Source of the DNA: Paenibacillus albidus
GTDB taxonomy: Bacteria > Bacillota > Bacilli > Paenibacillales > Paenibacillaceae
Reading direction: 5' to 3'
Assembly: GCF_014644435.1 (NCBI RefSeq)
Contig: NZ_BMKR01000033.1
Coordinates: forward strand, 1-64,000
DNA length: 64,000 bases
Part shown: positions 33,396 to 42,404 of the stretch, one piece after another
Numbering within the stretch: position 1 is the first letter of the stretch
Layout: the number at the start of each line of letters is the position of its first letter
Position numbers and translations under genes: made by a program
Notes under the pieces: model-generated
Told to the model about the DNA's origin: nothing
The model's input: the letters and a program-made list of their open reading frames with translations, nothing else
Databases searched by the model: none

Positions 33396-34544
33396 TCATT
33401 GCGCCAAGGGGGGCAATTTCTTTCTTGCATGTTCGAACCAGTCTACCAGCTTATCGGTCAAGCCGATCCGCAGCTCGTTTGAAAACAGATGATCTAACTT
33501 ATGGTAGTGTTTCTCCGCTTCTTTGTGCCTTCCGCTTGCCGTATAAAGCTTCATCAGCGCAAGTCCGTCTTCTTCGTTATACGGGTCCACATCCTGAATC
33601 CGCTCGTACATCGCCAGCGCTTCCTCCTGCATCATGGCTTTCTCATAGAATCGGGCTAACGAACGGGCATTCAGATACCATAGCTTCCGTAGTCTTTCGC
33701 GTTCGTCCTCGACCCAACCATAACCGATCTCTTGTAAATAGTCCCCTTCATAAAGCGAAAGCAACCGCCGCAGCTCGGAGTGACTGTCGGTCAAATTTAC
33801 GCCACTCAGCTGCCGCAAACCGTTTTCCCATTCATCCACGTCAATCCGAATACGGCTTGTGTCGAGTATATATCCTTCTTGAATAGTCATATTTTGGATG
33901 GGGGCATCGATGCCCATTTGCTTCAAGCACTGTCTGATGTGATAAATCGATGTATACAATTGATTCGCCGCCTGTTTCACATTAAGCTCCGGCCACAGCA
34001 GCTCCAACAGCGTCTCCTTGAAGACGATTTTGCCGCGTTGGTGCAGCAGGTAGGCAAACAGAGCCTGTGTTTTTGCCGTTCGCCATTTCGGAATTTCCGG
34101 AGACCGGCCACTGCTCTGCAAACGGAGAGACCGGAAACACAGAATGCGGGAAGGCGCTGTTGAGTGCATATCTTCGTGTTTATGCATTCTTTTTTGCATA
34201 AGCCGTTTTATCGTTTGATCCAAACGTGCTTGATGCAACGGTTTAAGCAAATAATCGACCGCATTCAGCTCAAAGGCTTGGACAGCATACTCGCTATATG
34301 CCGTTACAAATACAATATCTGTTCCCGGACAGGCCTCCTGTGCCAACTCTACCGCTTGGATTCCCGATAGTTCCGGCAAGTGAATATCGAAAAATACGAC
34401 GTCCGGCTGAAGATCCGGCATTTGCCTAATAGCCTCTCGCGCATTCCCAAACGAGCCGACCACCGAAATACCGGGATACCCCGATAGCATTCGCCGAATC
34501 TGGTTTAATACCAGCGTTTCGTCATCCACCAGCATGATCTTCAT
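33396..34544 (-). CDS. Response regulator with SARP-type DNA-binding and transcriptional activator domains
   Basis: This 382-residue regulator has a receiver (1-120: MLVDDE, phospho-acceptor Asp53 in VVFFDIHLPELSG, Lys in YLLKPLHQ). A winged helix follows (about 150-230: KTQALFAYLLHQRGKIVFKE, LLELLWPELNVKQAANQLYT). The C-terminal bacterial transcriptional activator domain (about 240-375: DVDEWENGLRQL, SLYEGDYLQEIGYGWVEDER) has TPR-like helices. SARP domains bind tandem direct repeats. It is transcribed away from the SLH protein gene. The large kinase two genes on has a matching LytS-type output, so the three probably form one pathway. Confidence 0.88.
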   Translation of the reverse strand: MKIMLVDDETLVLNQIRRMLSGYPGISVVGSFGNAREAIRQMPDLQPDVVFFDIHLPELSGIQAVELAQEACPGTDIVFVTAYSEYAVQAFELNAVDYLLKPLHQARLDQTIKRLMQKRMHKHEDMHSTAPSRILCFRSLRLQSSGRSPEIPKWRTAKTQALFAYLLHQRGKIVFKETLLELLWPELNVKQAANQLYTSIYHIRQCLKQMGIDAPIQNMTIQEGYILDTSRIRIDVDEWENGLRQLSGVNLTDSHSELRRLLSLYEGDYLQEIGYGWVEDERERLRKLWYLNARSLARFYEKAMMQEEALAMYERIQDVDPYNEEDGLALMKLYTASGRHKEAEKHYHKLDHLFSNELRIGLTDKLVDWFEHARKKLPPLAQ

Positions 34545-34892
34545 GTGTTTTCACGCTCCATATATAATGTATGCATTGTTTTTGACATGATTCGACCTTT
34601 TATACTAATACTATCGGAATTTTGGGAATGGATGATTAGTGCTTGTACGTGAGCAAAAATAGCATGTAAAGCAATTGTAGAGATTTTGTAAAGTTCCTTC
34701 TGTTATGATCTCACCTGTCGAAAGAAAGTGGATTATATCGGAATATAGGGTCAAGGGTTTTAATTTTCTATGGGACAGGGGGACGACTCTGACAGCGGAA
34801 TAGAATAAGAACGATGGTTTTACTCCAGCGAGAGCAGAGGCGCTTGAGTTAGAAGTAATATACAAATTTTACAAGAAGGAAGGAGAACCCTG
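34545..34892. other. Divergent intergenic region before the SLH protein gene
   Basis: TTGACA (34582-34587) with TAATAC 18 bases on is a possible plus-strand promoter, giving a leader of about 300 bases. A strong ribosome binding site, AAGGAAGGAG (34876-34885), lies 73 bases before the first ATG of the SLH gene but only 7 bases before an in-frame CTG. No other gene is seen. Confidence 0.45.
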
Positions 34893-34958
34893 CTGAACAG
34901 AAAGAAATCTGCAAATATAGAATTTCTATATGCTTTCGTTAGCAGGTATAAACAAAAG

Positions 34959-37900
34959 ATGAAATTAAAAAATCGAAGTATGTTATCTACTCTAATGGCA
35001 ATCATTATGGTATTGACGATGATTCCTTTTTATCCGTTAGAAGTAAGGGCCGCTGTAACACCAACACTTGATCTTGGTAATCCGGCTAGAGTAACCGGAA
35101 CAACCTATCAGTTACCAAATGCTGCATTTGGAAGCACGGGGGTCGTGAATGGAGCGGGCGGCTACTTCACTGTGGCAGTAAATAATGGCTCAACGGCTGT
35201 TGGAACTCTTCCAAGTGGGATTACCGAGTTGATTAATGGCATAAAAATCAGTGGCATTGTTACTGACAAATCTACATCTGTAAATAGAGTGTTCAATTTT
35301 TCAAATGGTACTACTTATGAAGAAATTCTGGCTGTTATCCGAAATATGACATTTACACAAGCTGCGGGGCAAACCCAAGAAGTCACGGTAAATGTAGCGC
35401 CAGGGGTACCATTGACCGATGGGAAAACATCTGTGCGTACCTACAATGGACGCCATTTTGTATATGTGCAAAGACAGAGTACCATGACTTTTAAAGATGC
35501 TGTGACGATTGCAACAAACAATAGCGGACATCTTTTAGAGCCAAAGGCAAATAATCCTCAAGAAGTTTTTGCGATTGCTAGTATGTTTAAAGAATTTAAA
35601 ACTCCATTTTTGGCAAATTGGAACTTTTTAACCTTTATAGGCGCTACTAAAACTACAGCACCTAATTGGAACACTTCTAGTTATAGCGATACAAGGTATG
35701 TATCAAACGGCCTGTCAACAGGTCTTGATACATCGAATGAATTTGTGCCTAATGGAGCGTATGACCATCTTACACTTCTGCTGGATACGAGTACTAATAA
35801 AATAGGTTACTTAGCCGTAAATAATACACATGGTGGTACCAGCGGATATTTTGATCCGGGTGTTATTGTCGAGTATAATTCCGGTGTCATTAGCAACAGA
35901 ATCACTGCCACTAAAGATATCGTGCTTCCAGAGATGGGCGGCAGCGTGAAGATCAGCGGTGTTGCCAAAGTGGGTCAAACGTTGACTGCGGACCTATCCG
36001 GAGTCACTTATACGCCGGGCACAACGGACAACGTGCCGACTTACCAATGGTACCGGAACGGAGTCGCCATCACGAATGCGACGGGTTCGAGCTACAAGTT
36101 AACCGCTGACGACTTCGGCGCAGCCATCACCATGGCAGTTACAGCTGACGGTACGCATGCAACAGGAAGCGTGACGAGTGCGGCAACGGGGACGGTAGCG
36201 GCAGCGGACGGCGCGAAGGCTCCGGCAGCACCGGTAGCAGTAAGCAAAACAGCAACGAGCATTACGCTGCAAGCCGTCACCGGTCAGGAATACAGCATAG
36301 ACGGCGGCGTGACGTGGCAGGATAGCCCGACGTTCAGCGGACTGACGCCGGATACGGACTATACGATTGTCACCCGTGTGAAAGCGACAGCAACACAGCA
36401 AGCGTCTGCTGTTAGCACAGGAGCATTGATTCGTACAGCGGCTGACAACGCAGACTTGAACGGGTTGTCGCTGTCGAGCGGCACGTTAAGCCCGGCGTTT
36501 ACGGCAGACACGACAAACTATGCGTCAAGCGTATCGAACGGCGTGAGCGACACGACAGTGACGGCGACTGTAGTAGATTCTGTTTATGCTACGGTGACGG
36601 CGAGCGTGTACAATAGCGAAGGCACGTTGGTTAAAGGTCCGATTACGATGACAAGTGGCGTTGCTTCCGATTCACTGCCGCTGAGCGTAGGCATCAACAC
36701 GATCAAGGTGGTTGTGACGGCGCAGGATGGCACGACGCAAACGTACATCATAACGGTCACGCGCGCGCCTCGTGATGACTCCGGCACGGGCGGAAGTCCG
36801 GCACCTACATCTGCACCGGCTCCTGCTCCTACATCTGCTCCTGCTCCGGCATCGGGCGTGAAAACAACCGTTAACAATGAGGACAGTGGCTTCGCTACTG
36901 GCACAACGGCAAACAACGTAACGACCGTTGTGATTGATCCAAATAAACTATCGGCTCATCTCTCCAAAGGCAACGGACAGCAATTGAATGTACTTGTGCC
37001 TGGCGACGGTGAAATCAAGGTTGCAGGTTTGACCGCAGCAAACCTGAAGCAGTTGTCCGATACCGGCTCCACGCTGAATATCGAGAACCTGCTTGCTATT
37101 TATCCGATTCCAAGCAAACAATTGGATCTGGGTTCGATCACCAAACAATGGAACGGCGCTCCTCTTGGCGAAATTGCAGTCGATATTGATATCAAGAGAT
37201 CGTCTGACGCATTGAAAGCCGCAGCACAGGATCAGGCGACCAAAGGTGGCTACGATCTGCTCGTCAATCCGGTCGATCTATCGCTTAACTTCACGTACCA
37301 GAACCAATCCATTAAGCCGGATCAACTGACAGGCTACGCGCCTCGCTATATCGCATTGCCTGAAGGCATTGATCTGAACAAAATTACGACCGGCGTCATT
37401 GTTAATCCGGACGGTACCGTATTCCATGTGCCGACAGTCGTAACGAAAATCAACAACCGTTACTTTGCACTGATCAACGACCTGCGCAGCCAAGGCAGCT
37501 ACTCAGTCATCTGGAATCCGCAAAATTTCGATGATGTGAAAAGCCACTGGGCACAGGAGAGTGTAAATAATATTGCAGCCAGACTGCAGCTTGAAGGTAC
37601 AGGTAACAATACCTTCTCCCCGAATCGCAGTATCGACCGTGCAGAATTTGCCACGATTGTGGCAAGCGGACTTGGCTTAATGCGCCAGGGTGTATCCGGC
37701 ACGCCGTATAGCGACGTAGCACCATCGAGTTGGTACCACAATGCCGTAACGATTGCCAGCGAATTTGGCATTATCAAAGGCTTTGTAGACGGTGGTTTCC
37801 ACGGCAGCGAATGGATTACAAGAGAGCAAGGCATCGCCATGATCGCCCGTGCCCTTCATGTCATTCAGCCGCAAGAGGCGCTGAGTGCACTAGAAATCAA

Positions 37901-38093
37901 TCAGATTCTGGCTTCTTACAGCGATATGAATCAAATCTCCGGGTATGCCCGGGAGTCCGCAGCCCAACTGGTTAAGGCTGGCATCCTGCAAGGGACCGGC
38001 AAACAGCAGTTGAATCCGAAAGCGGCAATGACGCGCGCGGAAACAGCGGCTATGGTTGAAAGATTGCTGAAAGCTAAGAAGTTGATCGACTAG
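34959..38093 (+). CDS. SLH-domain surface protein with Ig-like and cadherin-like modules
   Basis: This 1044-residue secreted protein has a signal peptide ending near VRAA. Residues about 35-320 are an AT-rich, Asn/Thr-rich module of unknown fold. Next come an Ig-like bacterial domain (about 325-410, GVAKVGQTLTADLSGVTYTP), a fibronectin-III-like stretch (about 415-490), a cadherin-like beta-sandwich (about 495-605) and a Pro/Ala/Ser linker. A beta-rich domain (about 635-850) leads to three SLH repeats (about 855-1040) that bind pyruvylated wall polymer. GC rises sharply after the first module (38% in 35521-35580, 67% in 36301-36360). The ATG has a poor ribosome binding site; CTG 34893, 22 codons upstream in frame, has an excellent one. 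Confidence 0.85.
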   Translation: MKLKNRSMLSTLMAIIMVLTMIPFYPLEVRAAVTPTLDLGNPARVTGTTYQLPNAAFGSTGVVNGAGGYFTVAVNNGSTAVGTLPSGITELINGIKISGIVTDKSTSVNRVFNFSNGTTYEEILAVIRNMTFTQAAGQTQEVTVNVAPGVPLTDGKTSVRTYNGRHFVYVQRQSTMTFKDAVTIATNNSGHLLEPKANNPQEVFAIASMFKEFKTPFLANWNFLTFIGATKTTAPNWNTSSYSDTRYVSNGLSTGLDTSNEFVPNGAYDHLTLLLDTSTNKIGYLAVNNTHGGTSGYFDPGVIVEYNSGVISNRITATKDIVLPEMGGSVKISGVAKVGQTLTADLSGVTYTPGTTDNVPTYQWYRNGVAITNATGSSYKLTADDFGAAITMAVTADGTHATGSVTSAATGTVAAADGAKAPAAPVAVSKTATSITLQAVTGQEYSIDGGVTWQDSPTFSGLTPDTDYTIVTRVKATATQQASAVSTGALIRTAADNADLNGLSLSSGTLSPAFTADTTNYASSVSNGVSDTTVTATVVDSVYATVTASVYNSEGTLVKGPITMTSGVASDSLPLSVGINTIKVVVTAQDGTTQTYIITVTRAPRDDSGTGGSPAPTSAPAPAPTSAPAPASGVKTTVNNEDSGFATGTTANNVTTVVIDPNKLSAHLSKGNGQQLNVLVPGDGEIKVAGLTAANLKQLSDTGSTLNIENLLAIYPIPSKQLDLGSITKQWNGAPLGEIAVDIDIKRSSDALKAAAQDQATKGGYDLLVNPVDLSLNFTYQNQSIKPDQLTGYAPRYIALPEGIDLNKITTGVIVNPDGTVFHVPTVVTKINNRYFALINDLRSQGSYSVIWNPQNFDDVKSHWAQESVNNIAARLQLEGTGNNTFSPNRSIDRAEFATIVASGLGLMRQGVSGTPYSDVAPSSWYHNAVTIASEFGIIKGFVDGGFHGSEWITREQGIAMIARALHVIQPQEALSALEINQILASYSDMNQISGYARESAAQLVKAGILQGTGKQQLNPKAAMTRAETAAMVERLLKAKKLID

Positions 38094-38104
38094 TATTAAT
38101 GATT

Positions 38105-38132
38105 AAGAGGGGGCTAACTGCCCCCTCTTTTT
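38105..38132 (+). terminator. Rho-independent terminator of the SLH gene
   Basis: GAGGGGGC pairs with GCCCCCTC across a five-base loop, followed by TTTTTTT. This is a strong terminator, so the kinase gene downstream needs its own promoter. Confidence 0.92.
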
Positions 38133-38211
38133 TTGTGTCTCACAACCACTGGCTAATGTGCCAAATCACCCGATTTAGGGAACAAGGGATTCCCGCTGTT
38201 CCTGTCGAAAT

Positions 38212-38295
38212 ATGAAAGCTACCGGACTGGGCCTTAGCATTTTCAAGCAATTGGCAGAACTGAACGGGGAAACGTTGGGAGTGAGCTCTGTATGA
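38212..38295 (+). pseudogene. C-terminal remnant of a histidine kinase
   Basis: A 27-codon frame encodes TGLGLSIFKQLAELNGETLG, the G2-box end of a HATPase_c domain. The equivalent in the intact kinase downstream is GLGLGICKQLVELHGGTLEV. The frame ends in TGA overlapping the ATG of that kinase (ATGA). The rest of the kinase is missing, replaced by the terminator and SLH gene. This points to an earlier kinase gene, perhaps a tandem copy, lost by rearrangement. Confidence 0.6.
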
Positions 38296-41200
38296 TTTGG
38301 ATAAAAAACAAAACCGCCCTGAAATATGCTGTGACGTTCATCCTGTTTCTCTCCATACTTCTCGGCGTCCGGTGGCTTTGGTCCGGGATTTTCCTTACGC
38401 CTGAACATCCTCGTGCGGTTCAAGGCGTGCTCGATCTGCGCGGCTGGGACTTCGCGAACTCCCGTTCCATTACGCTGAACGGCGAGTGGGATTTCTATCA
38501 GGAAGCATTCGTCACGCATGAAAATAAGGGTTGGGAATCCCTGAACAAGCGTAATATTCAGGTTCCGGGAGATTGGCGAAGCGCTCTGCCGGCAGGGTCA
38601 AAGTCGTCGTTCGGATACGGGACTTACCGGCTGCGCATTCTGGTCGATCCTTTACAACAACAGTCGTTCGGATTCTGGATTCAGGAAATTCAAGCCTCTT
38701 CAGTTGTTGAATTCAACGGTCAGATAGCAGGAGCCGGCCAGCCGGCGGAGCAAGAGAATACGTATAAGCCCCGCCGGATTTCTTATACCCCGCTTTATAA
38801 GGCAAACGGAGTGAATGAGATCGAGCTGCTTGTACGCGTGGCTAATTTTGATAATCCGCTTAATGGCGGCATTGTCAAAGCTATCCGCTTCGGATCGGAT
38901 ACGGCGATCAATACCGAACGATGGATCTCCATTGGTTTTCAGATTGTAACCTTCGTGGTACTGATGTTTCTTGGCTTGTACGCCGTGATGTTATACTTGT
39001 TCAGCTGGCAAAAGGGGTTGCTTGCCTTTTTCATGCTGCTTCTGACCGCCGGGCTTACGATTGTGTCTGATAACGACAGCCTGCTGCTGGTATGCATGCC
39101 TTTCATCAACTATGCCTGGGCCCTGAAAATCAGGCTACTCTCGTATTCTTTGCTTCCTTTTTTCTTCCTGCTGATTACCGGAATATTTGCCAAGCTCCGG
39201 ACAAACACGGTTTTGTTCCGTACGTACGCCATTGCTCTGGCTTTATATTCAGGATTTGTGTTGGTTATGCCGCCTCCGCTCATTTACTATATAATCGAGT
39301 TTAAATTATTCAGACTGCTGTATTGGTTCCCGATGGCTTGGGTTATCTATCTGATTGGCAAATTGATAGCCAGAAAGCAGCCCGGTGCCACCTTCCTGCT
39401 GCTTGCCACCATGAGCATATTATCCAGCTCCGCATGGGGGCTGATTAATGCCCGCTTGGAAGTAATAAACATTTACTTCCCGTTTGACGTGCTGGTAGCT
39501 ATCATCAGTTTTTCCGCTTACTGGTTTAAGCAGTACTTCCGCAATTCCCAAGAAAACGCCAAACTAAATGAGCAGCTAAAAAAGGCAGATAAGCAGAAGG
39601 ACGATTTTCTGGCGAACACATCCCATGAATTGCGAAATCCGCTGCACGGGATGCTGAATATGACGCAAACCGTCCTTGACAGCGAAAAACATTCGTTGAG
39701 CGGCAAGAGCGTCCAAAATTTGGAGTTGGTGATCACGGTCGGCCGGCGCATGTCGTTTATGTTAAATGACCTGCTTGATTTGACTCGTCTCCAGGAGGGC
39801 AACGTCCGCCTGCACGTGCAGAGCGTTCAGGTGCAGGCGGTCGCTTCCGGCGTATTCGACATGCTTCGCTTCATGACCGATAGTAAACCGATCCGGCTGA
39901 TCAATGAGATTCCGAACGAGTTTCCTCCTGTGATGGCCGACGAAAACCGGCTCATTCAAATTTTGTTTAATCTTGTTCACAATGCAATCAAATTTACCAA
40001 CGGAGGAACTATCGCGATCCGGGTGGTCGCACAAGACGGTAAGGCGTACATTAGCGTTGCGGATACGGGCGTCGGCATGGATGAGGAAACGCTGCAAAGA
40101 ATCTTTAACCCCTACGAGCAGGGCGACTCCGGCATGACAGCGGCGCCCGGGGGCGGTATCGGACTGGGTCTCGGCATTTGCAAGCAGTTGGTGGAGCTGC
40201 ACGGCGGAACGTTGGAAGTGACATCTGCCGCTGGCCAAGGTTCGGCATTCACCTTTGCTTTGGCGCTGTCCGATTCGCCTGTTCAACGGGAAGCGGATTC
40301 TGCAGCAGGCCTGCCGCCTGTCTATGCAGAAACCGCCGCCGCTGCCGACTCGAACATCCGTTACGGTACGGATGACAATTCTGCCGTTGTGGAGAGATCG
40401 GTGCGTCCGTCGGTACTGGCTGTGGACGATGACCCGCTCAACTTGAAAATACTGGAGAACATTCTGGCTGGTGAGTCTTTCGACATCATTGCGGTTACAA
40501 GCGGCAATGAAGCCTTGTCTCATCTGAACACGAGAGTATGGGATCTTGTTATTACTGACGTCATGATGCCTCACATGTCGGGGTATGAGTTAACGAGAGC
40601 GATTCGCGAGCGCTATTCGAGCTCGGAACTACCCATTCTGCTTCTGACCGCGCGCAACAAGCCTGAGGATATCGCCGCTGGATTTTTGGCTGGGGCTAAC
40701 GATTACATTGTGAAGCCTGCGGATGCGATGGAGTTAAAGGTTCGGGTGCGGGCATTAACGGATCTGAACCGTTCCGTGCGCGAACGTCTGCGTATGGAAG
40801 CGGCATGGCTGCAGGCGCAAATACAACCGCACTTTTTATTCAATACCCTTAATGCGATAGCTGCGCTTAGCGACGTCAATCTGAACAGAATGCGCCTTCT
40901 ACTCGACGAGTTCGGCAATTATCTACGGGCCAGCTTTAACTTTCAGAATTCCGAGCTGCTTGTTCCCCTTGGACAGGAGCTTGCTCTCGTACGTTCTTAT
41001 TTATATATCGAGAATGAACGTTTCGACGGCAGGCTGAATACGGTATGGGAAATCGAAGCGAACATGGAGCTAAGGCTCCCCCCGCTTTCCATTCAACCGC
41101 TTGTGGAGAACGCAGTGCGGCACGGTATCATGAGTCGTTCGTCGGGCGGAATGATTCATATTCATATCGCCGAATATGAAGATCGTACAGAAGTAACCGT

Positions 41201-41408
41201 TGCCGATAACGGTGTGGGAATGGATATAAACACGCGGCAACAGATATTCGACAAACGTTCGGGCCAAAGGCAAGGAGTCGGCTTGCTCAATATCAATCAA
41301 CGGTTGAAGCAATTGTATGGGAAGGGGCTGCACATTCAGAGTGATCCGGGTCAAGGGACGATAGTCGTCTTTACCGTGCCGAATAATGCGGTGAACCGCC
41401 TGATGTAG
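38292..41408 (+). CDS. Giant hybrid sensor kinase with two transmitters and a receiver
   Basis: This 1038-residue membrane kinase has one N-terminal membrane helix, then a jelly-roll sensor (about 45-205: LNGEWDFYQEAF, DWRSALPAGSKSSFGYGTYR) of 7TMR-DISM style and seven membrane helices (about 215-415). The first transmitter has HisKA NTSHELRNPLHG (His445) and HATPase_c (GLGLGICKQLVELHGG). A receiver follows (Asp756 in LVITDVMMPHMSGYEL). The second transmitter is LytS-like: QAQIQPHFLFNTLNAI (His847) and HATPase (QPLVENAVRHGIMSRSSGG, GVGLLNINQRL). It probably relays carbohydrate or wall signals to the SARP-type regulator at 33396. Confidence 0.88.
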   Translation: MIWIKNKTALKYAVTFILFLSILLGVRWLWSGIFLTPEHPRAVQGVLDLRGWDFANSRSITLNGEWDFYQEAFVTHENKGWESLNKRNIQVPGDWRSALPAGSKSSFGYGTYRLRILVDPLQQQSFGFWIQEIQASSVVEFNGQIAGAGQPAEQENTYKPRRISYTPLYKANGVNEIELLVRVANFDNPLNGGIVKAIRFGSDTAINTERWISIGFQIVTFVVLMFLGLYAVMLYLFSWQKGLLAFFMLLLTAGLTIVSDNDSLLLVCMPFINYAWALKIRLLSYSLLPFFFLLITGIFAKLRTNTVLFRTYAIALALYSGFVLVMPPPLIYYIIEFKLFRLLYWFPMAWVIYLIGKLIARKQPGATFLLLATMSILSSSAWGLINARLEVINIYFPFDVLVAIISFSAYWFKQYFRNSQENAKLNEQLKKADKQKDDFLANTSHELRNPLHGMLNMTQTVLDSEKHSLSGKSVQNLELVITVGRRMSFMLNDLLDLTRLQEGNVRLHVQSVQVQAVASGVFDMLRFMTDSKPIRLINEIPNEFPPVMADENRLIQILFNLVHNAIKFTNGGTIAIRVVAQDGKAYISVADTGVGMDEETLQRIFNPYEQGDSGMTAAPGGGIGLGLGICKQLVELHGGTLEVTSAAGQGSAFTFALALSDSPVQREADSAAGLPPVYAETAAAADSNIRYGTDDNSAVVERSVRPSVLAVDDDPLNLKILENILAGESFDIIAVTSGNEALSHLNTRVWDLVITDVMMPHMSGYELTRAIRERYSSSELPILLLTARNKPEDIAAGFLAGANDYIVKPADAMELKVRVRALTDLNRSVRERLRMEAAWLQAQIQPHFLFNTLNAIAALSDVNLNRMRLLLDEFGNYLRASFNFQNSELLVPLGQELALVRSYLYIENERFDGRLNTVWEIEANMELRLPPLSIQPLVENAVRHGIMSRSSGGMIHIHIAEYEDRTEVTVADNGVGMDINTRQQIFDKRSGQRQGVGLLNINQRLKQLYGKGLHIQSDPGQGTIVVFTVPNNAVNRLM

Positions 41409-41518
41409 TGGCAGCAAATAGATAAGAAGCAAATTGGAGGCCATCATGCAGATGGTCTTTTTAAAAATATAAGAATTTATATGCTTCGCGCTATAAATTA
41501 TCCTTCTATTTCTCGCTG

Positions 41519-41556
41519 AAACGGTTACCGTCCTTATAAGGACGGCGTAGCCGTTT
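41519..41556. terminator. Long stem-loop after the kinase gene
   Basis: AAACGG and CCGTTT close a stem with inner TAC/GTA and CGTCCTTATAAGGACG. Only a weak T-rich tail (CTACTTGTTT) follows, so it is a probable but not ideal terminator between the kinase and the ABC exporter. Confidence 0.5.
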
Positions 41557-41690
41557 CTACTTGTTTATTGATGTTGGCAAATGAACGTTATGCATAGGCT
41601 GCACGTATTATAGTTATTCTGCTAGAAGCGTATAGGACGAATAGGACGCTTTTCAAAAAACTATATACACCAAAGAAGAGGTGCAGGGAC

Positions 41691-42404
41691 ATGCTTACCA
41701 TAAAACATTTTACCAAGAGCTATAAAGGTGGTAAAAAGGCAGTAAATGACTTGAATTTAGTGGTCGAGCCAGGCGATATCTATGGCTTTATCGGACATAA
41801 CGGTGCAGGAAAAACAACAACCATCCGGGCAGTAGTTGGTGTCCTTGATTTTGAAGAAGGGGATGTTGAAATTGACGGCATCTCCATTAAGAAAGATCCA
41901 GTAGCCTGCAAGTCGAAGATTGCGTATATTCCTGATAACCCGGATCTTTATGATCATCTTACCGGTATACAGTACTTGAATTTTATTGGTGATCTCTTTA
42001 GCGTGTCCAAAGCGGATCGTGAGTTGCTCATTAAAAAATACTGCGATGCTTTTCAGATTACGGCCAATTTGGGTGATATGATCTCATCGTATTCTCATGG
42101 TATGAAGCAGAAACTGGCTATAACCTCTGCTCTCATTCATAAACCAAAGTTGTTAGTGTTAGACGAACCCTTTGTAGGACTTGATCCAAAGGCTGCTCAC
42201 ATGTTAAAAACAATTATGGTAGATCTGTGCAGCAAGGGTAGTGCAATCTTCTTCTCAACGCATGTTCTGGATGTGGCAGAGAAGCTCTGCAATAAGATAG
42301 CGATCATAAAGGCGGGCCAATTGATAACCCATGGCAAGACAGAAGAAGTAAAGGGTAAGAATAGCCTGGAAGATGTATTCATGGAGTTGATAGCCAATGA
42401 TTAA
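41691..42404 (+). CDS. ABC transporter ATP-binding protein (YthP/EcsA type)
   Basis: This 237-residue ATPase has Walker A GHNGAGKTTTIRAV (about residues 36-49), signature YSHGMKQKLAITSALI, Walker B LLVLDEPFVGLDPKA and switch His in IFFSTHVLD. It starts after AAAGAAGAGG. It overlaps the permease gene by eight bases, so the two form one exporter. The substrate is unknown; the closest families by appearance are YthP/YthQ and EcsA/EcsB. Confidence 0.92.
   Translation: MLTIKHFTKSYKGGKKAVNDLNLVVEPGDIYGFIGHNGAGKTTTIRAVVGVLDFEEGDVEIDGISIKKDPVACKSKIAYIPDNPDLYDHLTGIQYLNFIGDLFSVSKADRELLIKKYCDAFQITANLGDMISSYSHGMKQKLAITSALIHKPKLLVLDEPFVGLDPKAAHMLKTIMVDLCSKGSAIFFSTHVLDVAEKLCNKIAIIKAGQLITHGKTEEVKGKNSLEDVFMELIAND

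Noticed and set aside
33296..33886. Plus-strand open frame of 196 codons
   Set aside because: It runs antisense into the SARP-type regulator gene and has no ribosome binding site.
39762..40574. Minus-strand open frame of 270 codons
   Set aside because: It is a shadow of the giant kinase gene and lacks any domain or ribosome binding site.
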